Shown here: positions 1-10,600 of the stretch, piece by piece | How positions within the stretch are numbered: position 1 is the first letter of the stretch | Layout of the letters: every line of letters starts with the position of its first letter | From: Lepidurus packardi | Lineage: Eukaryota > Arthropoda > Branchiopoda > Notostraca > Triopsidae | Length of the DNA: 64,000 bases | NCBI GenBank assembly: GCA_023053545.1 | Contig: JAKZAN010000046.1 | Coordinates: 248,001-312,000, forward strand | Direction of reading: 5' to 3' | Notes under the pieces: model-generated | Told to the model about the DNA's origin: nothing | The model's database searches: none | What the model saw: only the letters and a program-made list of their open reading frames with translations | Made by a program: the position numbers and the translations under genes

Positions 1-451
1 TCTCTGATCGGTTCTCTGATCGGGTCTCTGATCGACTCTCTAATCGGGTCTCTGATCGGGTCTCTGATCGGGTCTCTAATCGGGTCTCTAATCGGGTCTC
101 TGATCGGGTCTCTAATCGGGTCTCTGATCGGGTCTCTATTCGGGTCTCTAATCGGGTCTCTGATCGGGTCTCTAATCGGGTCTCTAATCGGGTCTCTGAT
201 CGGGTCTCTGATCTGGTCTCTAATCGGGTCTCTAATCGGGTCTCTGATCGGGTCTCTAATCGGGTCTCTAATCGGGTCTCTAATCGGGTCTCTGATCGGG
301 TCTCTAATCGGGTCTCTAATCGGGTCTCTGATCGGGTCTCTAATCGGGTCTCTAATCGGGTCTCTGATCGGGTCTCTAATCGGTTCTCTAATCGGGTCTC
401 TGATCGGGTCTCTGATTGGGTCTCTAATCGGGTCTCTAATCGGGTCTCTAA

Positions 452-500
452 TCGACGTCTCTAATCGAGGTCTCTGATCGGGTCTCTAATCCGGTCTCTA
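452..500 (+). repeat. Module-start landmark TCGACGTCTCTAATCGAGG
   Basis: A fixed run of variant units (TCGACGTCTCTAATCGAGG, then TCTCTGATCGGG, then TCTCTAATCCGG, often followed within two units by TCTGTGATCGGG) marks one end of most higher-order modules. It starts at 452 and recurs near 0.69, 1.78, 2.40, 2.63, 3.17, 3.53, 3.77, 6.33, 36.7, 37.2, 40.9, 42.9, 44.0, 44.5, 46.4, 48.2, 51.4, 52.1, 53.2, 54.7, 55.5, 57.1, 57.9, 60.3, 61.4, 62.9 and 63.8 kb. A TCGAAGTC variant is at about 54.24, 56.64 and 62.47 kb. A shorter form with only TCGAGG precedes the TTGACC landmark. Confidence 0.85.
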
Positions 501-747
501 ATCGGGTCTCTAATCGGGTCTGTGATCGGGTCTCTAATCGGGTCTATGATCGGGTCTCTGATCGGATCTCTGATTGGGTCTCTAATCGGGTCTCTAATCG
601 GGTCTCTGATCGGGTCTCTAATCGGGTCTTTAATCGGGTCTCTGATCGGGTCTCTGATTGGGTCTCTAATCGGGTCTCTAATCGGGTCTCTAATCGACGT
701 CTCTAATCGAGGTCTCTGATCGGGTCTCTGATCGGGTCTCTAATCGG

Positions 748-836
748 GTTAACAGACGTGCACTAATGCGACGCGAACGCGACGTTGGCCGTCTCAAAAA
801 ACCAAAAAACAAACAAACAGACGTGCACTTTGATCG
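748..836 (+). mobile_element. 51-bp insert copy 1 in landmark site, 14-bp direct repeats
   Basis: GTTAACAGACGTGCACT is followed by 51 bp of non-satellite sequence (765-815), then a second AACAGACGTGCACT and TTGATCGGG. The direct repeats are at 751-764 and 816-829. The body (765-795) is CpG-rich, starts AATGCGACGCG and ends GGCCGTCTC. The tail (796-815) contains only A and C. Sites identical outside the insert but lacking it exist elsewhere in the window. This is what a tiny SINE-like retroposed copy with a 14-bp target-site duplication would look like, and the duplicated site begins after TT, as in LINE-type TT/AA nicks. No protein or RNA-polymerase-III promoter is visible, so the class is inferred. 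Confidence 0.6.
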
Positions 837-1258
837 GGTCTCTGATCGGGTCTCTAATCGGGTCTCTAATCGGGTCTCTAATCGGGTCTCTGATCGGGTC
901 TCTAATCGGGTCTCTGATCGGGTCTCTATTCGGGTCTCTAATCGGGTCTCTGATCGGGTCTCCAATCGGGTCTCTAATCGGGTCTCTGATCGGGTCTCTG
1001 ATCTGGTCTCTAATCGGGTCTCTAATCGGGTCTCTGATCGGGTCTCTAATCGGGTCTCTAATCGGGTCTCTGATCGAGTCTCTGATCGGGTCTCTAATCG
1101 GGTCTTTAATCGGGTCTCTGATCGGGTCTCTGATCGGGTCTCTGATCGGGTCTCTGATCGGGTCTCTGATCGGGTCTCTGATCGGGTCTCTAATCGAGGT
1201 CTCTGATCGGCTCTCTAATCCGGTCTCTAATCGGGTCTCTGATCGGGTCTATAATCGG

Positions 1259-1310
1259 GTTATCAGACGTGCACTTTGACCGGGACTCTAATCGGGGTCT
1301 CTTATCGGGT
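1259..1310 (+). repeat. Landmark, GTTATC form with TTGACCGGGACTC, 17 copies
   Basis: GTTATCAGACGTGCACT is followed by TTGACCGGGACTCTAATC, usually then GGGGTCTCTTATCGGG. It is always preceded by the unit TCTATAATCGGG. Copies start at 1259, 4345, 5326, 38140, 38575, 39034 (GATGTGCAC variant), 39095, 39877, 40336 (GATGTGCAC), 40397, 45464, 54314, 55134, 56717, 57525, 62543 and 63363. Those at 54314, 56717 and 62543 read TTGCCCGGGAC. None carries the insert. This third form is a stable haplotype in which flanks and core co-vary. Confidence 0.9.
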
Positions 1311-1536
1311 CTCTGATCGGGTCTCTGATCTGGTCTCTAATCGGGTCTCTAATCGGGTCTCTGATCGGGTCTCTAATCGGGTCTCTAATCGGGTCTCTGA
1401 TCGAGTCTCTGATCGGGTCTCTAATCGGGTCTTTAATCGGGTCTCTGATCGGGTCTCTGATCGGGTCTCTGATCGGGTCTCTGATCGGGTCTCTTATCGC
1501 GTCTCTGATCGGGTCTCTGATCGGGTCTCTAATCGG

Positions 1537-1625
1537 GTTAACAGACGTGCACTAATGCGACGCGAACGCGACGTTGGCCGTCTCAAAAAACCAAAAAACA
1601 AACAAACAGACGTGCACTTTGATCG
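1537..1625 (+). mobile_element. 51-bp insert copy 2
   Basis: The insert (1554-1604) is flanked by direct repeats at 1540-1553 and 1605-1618. It is identical to copy 1 as far as read. The upstream satellite differs (TCTCTTATCGCG lies just before it), so the two were not made by a simple tandem duplication of a long block. Confidence 0.6.
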
Positions 1626-1739
1626 GGTCTCTGATCGGGTCTCTGATCGGGTCTCTAATCGGGTCTCTAATCGGGTCTCTGATCGGGTCTCTGATTGGGT
1701 CTCTAATCGCGTCTCTAATCGGGTCTCTGATCGGGACTC

Positions 1740-2894
1740 TGATTGGGTCTCTAATCGGGTCTCTAATCGGGTCTCTAATCGACGTCTCTAATCGAGGTCT
1801 CTGATCGGGTCTCTAATCCGGTCTCTAATCGGGTCTCTAATCGGGTATGTGATCGGGTCCTAATCGGGTCTATGATCGGGTCTCTGATCGGGTCTCTGAT
1901 CGGGTCTCTGATCGACTCTCTGATCGGGTCTCTGATCGGGTCTTTAATCGGGTCTCTAATCGGGTCTCTGATCGGGTCTCTGATCGGGTCTTTAATCGGG
2001 TCTTTAATCGGGTTTCTGATCGGGTCTCTGATCGGGTCTCTATTCGGGTCTCTGATCGGGTCTCTAATCGGGTCTCTAATCGGGTCTCTAATCGGGTCTC
2101 TGATCGGGTCTCTAATCGGGTCTCTAATCGGGTCTCTGATCGGGTCTCTAATCGGGTCTCTAATCGGGTCTCTGATCGGGTCTCTGATTGGGTCTCTAAT
2201 CCGGTCTCTAATCGGGTCTCTAATCGGGTCTGTGATCGGGTCTCTAATCGGGTCTATGATCGGGTCTCTGATCGGGTCTCTGATTGGGTCTCTAATCGGG
2301 TCTCTAATCGGGTCTCTGATCGGGTCTCTAATCGGGTCTTTAATCGGGTCTCTGATCGGGTCTCTGATTGGGTCTCTAATCGGGTCTCTAATCGGGTCTC
2401 TAATCGACGTCTCTAATCGAGGTCTCTGATCGGGTCTCTGATCGGGTCTCTAATCGGGTTAACAGACGTGCACTAATGCGACGCGAACGCGACTTTGGCC
2501 GTCTCAAAAAACCAAAAAACAAACAAACAGACGTGCACTTTGATCGGGTCTCTGATCGGGTCTCTAATCGGGTCTCTGATCGGGTCTCTGATTGGGTCTC
2601 TAATCGGGTCTCTAATCGGGTCTCTAATCGACGTCTCTAATCGAGGTCTCTGATCGGGTCTCTAATCCGGTCTCTAATCGGGTCTCTGATCGGGTATGTG
2701 ATCGGGTCCTAATCGGGTCTATGATCGGGTCTCTGATCGGGTCTCTGATCGGGTCTCTGATCGACTCTCTGATCGGGTCTCTGATCGGGTCTTTAATCGG
2801 GTCTCTAATCGGGTCTCTGATCGGGTCTCTGATCGGGTCTTTAATCGGGTCTTTAATCGGGTTTCTGATCGGGTCTCTGATCGGGTCTCTATTC
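1740..2894 (+). repeat. 849-bp offset duplication
   Basis: About 300 bp from 1740 matches 2589 onward at an offset of 849 bp. Both copies contain the rare strings GGGTATGTGATC and GGGTCCTAATC, the latter an 11-bp unit with a 1-bp loss, and the TCGACGTC landmark (1779 and 2628). The intervening sequence contains insert copy 3. Confidence 0.75.
2458..2546 (+). mobile_element. 51-bp insert copy 3, one substitution
   Basis: The insert (2475-2525) is flanked by direct repeats at 2461-2474 and 2526-2539. The body reads GACTTTGGCC instead of GACGTTGGCC, a G-to-T change at 2494 not seen in the other copies. Confidence 0.6.
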
Positions 2895-4538
2895 GGGTCT
2901 CTAATCGGGTCTCTGATCGGGTCTCTAATCGGGTCTCTAATCGGGTCTCTGATCGGGTCTCTGATCGGGTCTCTATTCGGGTCTCTAATCGGGTCTCTGA
3001 TCGGGTCTTTAATCGGGTCTCTAATCGGGTCTCTAATCGGGTCTCTGATCGGGTCTCTAATCGGGTCTCTAATCGGGTCTCTGATCGGGTCTCTAATCGG
3101 GTCTCTAATCGGGTCTCTGATCGGGTCTCTGATTGGGTCTCTAATCGGGTCTCTAATCGGGTCTCTAATCGACGTCTCTAATCGAGGTCTCTGATCGGGT
3201 CTCTAATCCGGTCTCTAATCGGGTCTGTGATCGGGGGTCTAATCGGGTCTCTGATCGGGTCTCTGATCGGGTCTCTGATCGACTCTCTGATCGGGTCTCT
3301 GATCGGGTCTCTAATCGGGTCTCTAATCGGGTCTCTAATCGAGGTCTCTAATCGGGTCTCTAATCGGGTCTCTGATCGGGTCTCTAATCGGGTCTCTAAT
3401 CGGGTCTCTGATCGGGTCTCTAATCGGGTCTCTAATCGGGTCTCTGATCGGGTCTCTAATCGGTTCTCTAATCGGGTCTCTGATCGGGTCTCTGATTGGG
3501 TCTCTAATCGGGTCTCTAATCGGGTCTCTAATCGACGTCTCTAATCGAGGTCTCTGATCGGGTCTCTAATCCGGTCTCTAATCGGGTCTCTAATCGGGTC
3601 TGTGATCGGGTCTCTAATCGGGTCTATGATCGGGTCTCTGATCGGGTCTCTGATTGGGTCTCTAATCGGGTCTCTAATCGGGTCTCTGATCGGGTCTCTA
3701 ATCGTGTCTTTAATCGGGTCTCTGATCGGGTCTCTGATTGGGTCTCTAATCGGGTCTCTAATCGGGTCTCTAATCGACGTCTCTAATCGAGGTCTCTGAT
3801 CGGGTCTCTAATCCGGTCTCTGATCGGGTCTCTAATCGGGTCTCTGATCGAGTCTCTGATCGGGTCTCTAATCGGGTCTCTGATCGGGTCTCTGATCGGG
3901 TCTCTAATCGGGTCTCTAATCGGGTCTCTGATCGGGTCTCTAATCGGGTCTCTAATCGGGTCTCTGATCGGGTCTCTAATCGGGTCTCTAATCGGGTCTC
4001 TGATCGGGTCTCTAATCGGTTCTCTAATCGGGTCTCTGATCGGGTCTCTGATTGGGTCTCTAATCGGGTCTCTAATCGGGTCTCTGATCGGGTCTCTAAT
4101 CGGGTCTCTAATCGGGTCTCTGATCGGGTCTCTGATCGGGTCTCTAATCGGGTCTCTAATCGGGTCTCTAATCGGGTCTCTGATCGGGTCTCTGATCGGG
4201 TCTTTAATCGGGTCTCTGATCGGGTCTCTGATCGGGTCTCTGATCGGGTCTCTGATCGGGTCTCTGATCGGGTCTCTAATCGAGGTCTCTGATCGGCTCT
4301 CTAATCCGGTCTCTAATCGGGTCTCTGATCGGGTCTATAATCGGGTTATCAGACGTGCACTTTGACCGGGACTCTAATCGGGGTCTCTTATCGGGTCTCT
4401 AACCGTGTCTCTAACCGTGTCTCTGATCGGGTCTCTGATCGGGTCTCTGATCGGGTCTCTGATCGGGTCTCTAATCGGGTCTCTGATCGGGTCTCTTATC
4501 GCGTCTCTGATCGGGTCTCTGATCGGGTCTCTAATCGG

Positions 4539-4627
4539 GTTAACAGACGTGCACTAATGCGACGCGAACGCGACGTTGGCCGTCTTAAAAAACCAAAAAA
4601 CAAACAAACAGACGTGCACTTTGATCG
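4539..4627 (+). mobile_element. 51-bp insert copy 4
   Basis: The insert (4556-4606) is flanked by direct repeats at 4542-4555 and 4607-4620. The body ends GTCTT instead of GTCTC (position 4586), a change shared only with copy 5. It lies within the first unit of the 981-bp higher-order repeat. Confidence 0.6.
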
Positions 4628-5519
4628 GGTCTCTGATCGGGTTTCTAATCGGGTCTCTGATCGGGTCTCTGATCGGGTCTCTAATCGGGTCTCTAATCGG
4701 GTCTCTGATCGGGTCTCTAATCGGGTCTCTAATCGGGTCTCTAATTGGGTCTCTGATCGAGTCTCTGATCGGGTCTCTGATCGACTCTCTGATCGGGTCT
4801 CTAATCCGGTCTCTAATCGGGTCTCTAATCGGGTCTTTGATCGGGTCTCTAATCGGGTCTCTGATCGGGTCTCTGATCGGGTCTCTGATCGGGTCTCTGA
4901 TCGACTCTCTGATCGGGTCTCTGATCGGGTCTCTAATCGGGTCTCTAATCGGGTCTCTAATCGGGTCTCTAATCGGGTCTCTGATCGGGTCTCTAATCGG
5001 TTCTCTAATCGGGTCTCTGATCGGGTCTCTGATTGGGTCTCTAATCGGGTCTCTAATCGGGTCTCTGATCGGGTCTCTAATCGGGTCTCTAATCGGGTCT
5101 CTGATCGGGTCTCTGATCGGGTCTCTAATCGGGTCTCTAATCGGGTCTCTAATCGGGTCTCTGATCGGGTCTCTGATCGGGTCTTTAATCGGGTCTCTGA
5201 TCGGGTCTCTGATCGGGTCTCTGATCGGGTCTCTGATCGGGTCTCTGATCGGGTCTCTAATCGAGGTCTCTGATCGGCTCTCTAATCCGGTCTCTAATCG
5301 GGTCTCTGATCGGGTCTATAATCGGGTTATCAGACGTGCACTTTGACCGGGACTCTAATCGGGGTCTCTTATCGGGTCTCTAACCGTGTCTCTAACCGTG
5401 TCTCTGATCGGGTCTCTGATCGGGTCTCTAATCGGGTCTCTGATCGGGTCTCTAATCGGGTCTCTGATCGGGTCTCTTATCGCGTCTCTGATCGGGTCTC
5501 TGATCGGGTCTCTAATCGG

Positions 5520-5608
5520 GTTAACAGACGTGCACTAATGCGACGCGAACGCGACGTTGGCCGTCTTAAAAAACCAAAAAACAAACAAACAGACGTGCAC
5601 TTTGATCG
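5520..5608 (+). mobile_element. 51-bp insert copy 5
   Basis: The insert (5537-5587) is flanked by direct repeats at 5523-5536 and 5588-5601. It lies exactly 981 bp after copy 4 and shares its GTCTT variant, so it was duplicated together with the surrounding satellite. Confidence 0.6.
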
Positions 5609-6640
5609 GGTCTCTGATCGGGTTTCTAATCGGGTCTCTGATCGGGTCTCTGATCGGGTCTCTAATCGGGTCTCTAATCGGGTCTCTGATCGGGTCTCTA
5701 ATCGGGTCTCTAATCGGGTCTCTAATTGTGTCTCTGATCGAGTCTCTGATCGGGTCTCTGATCGACTCTCTGATCGGGTCTCTAATCCGGTCTCTAATCG
5801 GGTCTCTAATCGGGTCTTTGATCGGGTCTCTAATCGGGTCTCTGATCGGGTCTCTGATCGGGTCTCTGATCGGGTCTCTGATCGACTCTCTGATCGGGTC
5901 TCTGATCGGGTCTCTAATCGGGTCTCTAATCGGGTCTCTAATCGGGTCTCTGATCGGGTCTCTGATCGGGTCTTTAATCGGGTCTTTAATCGGGTCTCTG
6001 ATCGGGTCTCTGATCGGGTCTCTAATCGGGTCTCTAATCGGGTCTCTGATCGAGTCTCTGATCGGGTCTCTGATCGGGTCTCTGATCGGGTCTCTAATCG
6101 GGTCTCTAATCGGGTCTCTGATCGGGTCTCTAATCGGGTCTCTAATCGGGTCTCTAATCGGGTCTCTGATCGGGTCTCTAATCGGGTCTCTAATCGGGTC
6201 TCTGATCGGGTCTCTGATCGGGTCTCTAATCGGGTCTCTAATCGGGTCTCTGATCGGGTCTCTAATCGGTTCTCTAATCGGGTCTCTGATCGGGTCTCTA
6301 ATCGGGTCTCTAATCGGGTCTCTAATCGACGTCTCTAATCGAGGTCTCTGATCGGGTCTCTAATCCGGTCTCTAATCGGGTCTCTAATCGGGTCTGTGAT
6401 CGGGACTCTAATCGGGTCTCTGATCGGGTCTCTGATCGGGTCTCTGATCGGGTCTCTGATCGACTCTCTGATCGGGTCTCTGATCGGGTCTCTAATCGGG
6501 TCTCTGATCGACTCTCTGATCGGGTCTCTGATCGGGAATCTAATCGGGTCTCTAATCGGGTCTCTGATCGGGTCTCTGATCGGGTCTCTAATCGGGTCTC
6601 TAATCGGGTCTCTAATCGGGTCTCTGATCGGGTCTCTGAT

Positions 6641-6650
6641 CGGGGACTGA
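6641..6650. other. Left junction, 12-bp array to 20-bp array
   Basis: The 12-bp run ends CTGATCGGG and continues as GACTGAATGAATTCC, which is the second half of the 20-bp unit. The shared bases CGG/GGA leave the breakpoint uncertain by about three bases. No target-site duplication, terminal repeat or poly-A is seen here, so the join looks like microhomology or illegitimate recombination rather than transposition. Confidence 0.85.
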
Positions 6651-6849
6651 ATGAATTCCTTACGGACTGAATGAATTCCTTACGGACTGAATTAATTTCA
6701 TACGGACTGAATTAATTCCTTACTGACTGAATTAATTCCTTACGGACTGAATTAATTCCTTACGGGCTGAATTAATTCCTTACTGACTGAATTAATTCCT
6801 TACGGACTGAATTAATTCCTTACGGACTGAATTAATTCCTTACGGACTG

Positions 6850-7631
6850 AAATATTTCCTTACGGACTAAATTAATTCTTTAGGATTGATTGAATTCCTT
6901 TCTTACTGAATTAATTCCTTACGGACTTAATTAAATCCTTACAGACTAAATTAATTCCTTATGGACTTAATTAATTCCGTAAGGAATGAATTAATTAATT
7001 ACGGACTGAATTAATTCCTTACGGACTGAATTAATTCTATAATTAATTCCTTACGGACTGAGTTAATTTCATACGGACTGAATTAATTCATTACGGACTT
7101 AATTAATCGATTACGGACTGAATTAATTCCTTACGTACTGAACTTATTCCTTACGGACTGAATTATATCCTTACGGACTGAATTAATTCCTTACGGACTG
7201 AATTAATTCCTTACGGACTGAATTAATTCCTTACGGACTGAAATATTTCCTTACGGACTGAATGAATTCTTTAGGATTCATTGAATTCCTTTCTTACTGA
7301 ATTAATTCCTTACGGACTTAATTAAATCCTTACAGACTAAATTAATTCCTTATGGACTTAATTAATTCCGTAAGGAATGAATTAATTAATTACGGACTGA
7401 ATTAATTCCTTACGGACTGAATTAATTCTATAATTAATTCCTTACGGACTGAGTTAATTTCATACGGACTGAATTAATTCATTACGGACTTAATTAATCG
7501 ATTACGGACTGAATTAATTCCTTACGTACTGAACTTATTCCTTACGGACTGAATTATATCCTTACGGACTGAATTAATTCCTTACGGACTGAATTAATTC
7601 CTTACGGACTGAATTAATACCTTACAGACTG
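6850..7631 (+). repeat. 391-bp tandem duplication in 20-bp block
   Basis: The segment 6850-7240 is followed at once by its copy, 7241-7631. Shared oddities are AAATATTTCC (6850, 7241), TTCCGTAAGGAA (6975, 7366) and AACTTATTCC (7141, 7532). 391 is one base less than a multiple of 20 plus 12, reflecting the phase breaks inside. Confidence 0.85.
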
Positions 7632-10600
7632 AATTACATCCTTACGGACAGAATTAATTCCTTACGGACTTAATTAATTCCTTACGGACTGAATTAATTC
7701 CTTACGGACTGAATTAGTTCCTTACGGACTGAATTATTTCCTAACGGACTGAATTAATACCTTACGGACTGAATTAAATCCTTACGGACTGAATTAATTC
7801 CTTACGGACTGAATTAATTCATTACGGACTTAATTAAATCCTTACAGACTGAATTAATTCTTTAATTAATTCCTTACGGACTGAGTTAATTTCATACGGA
7901 CTGAATTAATTCATTACGGACTTAATTAATCGATTACGGATTGAATTAATTCCTAACGTACTGAACTTATTCCTTACGGACTGAATTATATCCTTACGGA
8001 CTGAATTAAGTCCTTACGGACTGAAATAATTCCTTACGGACTGAATTAATTCCTTACGGACTTAATTAATTCCTTACGGACTTAATTAATTCCTTACGGA
8101 CTGAATTAGTTCCTTACGGACTGAATTAATTCTTTAAGATTGATTGAATTCCTTTCTCACTGAATAATTCCTTACGGACTGAATGAATTCCTTACGGACT
8201 GAATGAATTCCTTACGGACTGAATTAATTTCATACGGACTGAATTAATTCCTTACTGACTGAAATAATTCCTTACGGACTGAATTAATTCCTTACGGGCT
8301 GAATTAATTCCTTACGGACTGAATTAATTTCTTACGGACTGAATTAATTCCTTACGGACCTAATTAATTCCTTACGGACGGAATTAATTCTTTACGGACT
8401 TAATTAATTCCTTACGAACTTAATTAATTCCTTACGTACTTAATTAATTCCTTACGGACTGAATTAATTCCTTACGGACTGAATTAATTCATTACTCACT
8501 GAATTTATTCCTTACGTACTGAATTATTTCCTTACGGACTGAATTAATTCTTTAGGATTGATTGAATTCCTTTCTTACTGAAAAAATTCCTTACGGACTG
8601 AATTAATTTCTTAATTAATTCCTTACGGACTGAATTAATTTCATACGTACTGAATTAATTAATTACGGACTATTAATCCATTACGGACTGAAATAAATCC
8701 TTACGGACTTAATTAATTCCTTACGGACTGAATTAATTCCTTACGGACTGAATTAATTCCTTACGGACTGAATTAGTTCCTTACGGACTGAATTAATTCT
8801 TTAGGATTGATTGAATTCCTTTCTTACTGAATTAATTCCTTACGGACTGAAAGAATTCCTTACGGACTGAATTAATTTCATACGGACTGAATTAATACCT
8901 TACGGACTGAATTAATTTCATCCGGACTGAATTAATTCATTAAGCACTTAATTAATCCATTACGGACTGAATTATTTCCTTACGTATTGAAGTTATTCCT
9001 TACGGACTGAATTAATTCCTTACGGACTGAATTAGTTCCTTACGGACTGAATTAATTCTTTAGGATTGATTGAATTCCTTTCTTACTGAATTAATTCCTT
9101 ACGGACTGAATGAATTCCTTACGGACTGAATTAATTTCTTAATTAATTCCTTACGGACTGAATTAATTTCATACGGACTGAATTAATTCATTACGGACTT
9201 AATTAATCCATTACAGACTGAATTAATTCCTTACGGACTTAATTAATTCCTTACGGACTGAATTAATTCCTTACGGACTGTATTAATTCCTTACGGACTG
9301 AATTAGTACCTTACGGACTGAATTAATTCTTTAGGATTGATTGAATTCCTTTCTTACTGAATTAATTCCTTACGGACTGAATGAAATCCTTACGGACTGA
9401 ATTAATTTCATACGGACTGAATTAATACCTTACGGACTGAATTAATTCCTTACGGACTGAATTAATTCCTTAATTCCTTAATTAATTCCTTACGGACTGA
9501 ATTAGTACCTTACGGACTGAATTAATTCTTTAGGATTGATTGAATTCCTTTCTTACTGAATTAATTCCTTACGGACTGAATGAAATCCTTACGGACTGAA
9601 TTAATTTCATACGGACTGAATTAATACCTTACGGACTGAATTAATTCCTTACGGACTGAATTAATTCCTTAATTCCTTAATTAATTCCTTACGGACTGAA
9701 TTAATTTCATCCGGACTGAATTAATTCATTACGCACTTAATTAATCCATTACGGACTGAATTATTTCCTTACGTACTGAAGTTATTCCTTACGGACTGAA
9801 TTTATTCCTTACGGACTGAATTAATTCCTTACGGACTGAATTAATTCCTTACGGACTGAATTAATTCCTTAATTCCTTAATTAATTCCTTACGGACTGAA
9901 TTAATTTCATCCGGACTGAATTATTTCCTTACGGGCTGCATTAATTCCTTTCGGACCTAATTAATTCCTTACGGACGGAATTAATTCTTTACGGACTTAA
10001 TTAATTCCTCACGAACTTAATTAATTCCTTACGTACTTAATTAATTCCTTACGGTCTGAATTAATTCCGTACGGATTTAAATAATTCCTTACGGACTGAA
10101 TTAATTCCTTACGGACTGAATTAATCCATTATGGACTTAATTAATTCCGTAAGGAATGAATGAATTAATTACGGACTGAAATAATTCCTTACGGACTAAA
10201 TTAATTCCTTACGAACTGAATTAACTCCTTACGGACTGAATTAATTCCTTACGGACTGAATTAATTCCTTACGGACTGAATTATTTCCTTACGGACTGAA
10301 TTAATTCTTTAGGATTGATTGAATTCCTTTCTTACTGAAAAAATTCCTTACGGACTGAATTAATTCCTTAATTAATTCCTTACGGACTGAATTAATTTCA
10401 TACGGACTGAATGAATTCCTTACGGAATGAATTAATTTCATACGGACTGAATTAATACCTTACGGACTGAATTAAATCCTTACGGACTGAATTAATTCCT
10501 TACGGACTGAATTAATACCTTACGGACTGAATTAAATCCTTACAGACTGAATTAATTTCATACGGACTGAATTAATTCATTACGGACTTAATTAATGAAT

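Larger units (their letters stand above)
3950..5950 (+). repeat. 981-bp higher-order repeat, two tandem units
   Basis: Distinctive variants repeat at exactly 981 bp: CGGTTCTC at 4018 and 4999, TCTTTAATC at 4201 and 5182, GTTATC at 4345 and 5326, insert copies at 4539 and 5520, and TCTTTGATC at 4834 and 5815. A few substitutions separate the units, for example TCTAATTGGG at about 4742 against TCTAATTGTG at about 5723. 981 is not a multiple of 12 because the landmark and insert add odd lengths. Confidence 0.88.
1..6644 (+). repeat. Left 12-bp satellite array (TCTCTRATCGGG)
   Basis: The stretch is about 550 tandem copies of TCTCTRATCGGG with R = A or G at position 6. Recurrent variants include TCTTTAATCGGG, TCTCTGATTGGG, TCTCTATTCGGG, TCTCTGATCGAC, TCTCTAATCCGG and TCTGTGATCGGG, and these act as markers for longer repeats. 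The array is broken only by landmark elements (GTTAWCAGACGTGCACT) and by five copies of a 51-bp insert. The unit is 12 bp, so two forward frames stay open (Ser-Leu-Ile-Gly and Arg-Val-Ser-Asn/Asp), while the third has TAA or TGA in nearly every unit. These frames are not genes: they swap at 1-bp indels and contain no unique domain. Each unit carries one CpG and one GGG run. No promoter, RNA gene or coding gene is seen in this stretch. Confidence 0.97.

Noticed and set aside
765..815. Alu or 7SL relationship of the insert, because of CCGTCTCAAAAAA
   Set aside because: The similarity is about 13 bases with a simple A run. The rest of the body does not resemble Alu or 7SL, so it is probably chance.
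766..836. A short basic peptide (Met-Arg-Arg-Glu-Arg-Asp...) readable through the 51-bp insert
   Set aside because: It is only about 23 codons before satellite. The sequence is better explained as an insert with an A/C tail, and no start signal is seen.
748..1625. 789-bp tandem higher-order repeat between insert copies 1 and 2
   Set aside because: Flanking units do not match beyond the landmark and insert, so the spacing alone does not show a repeated module.
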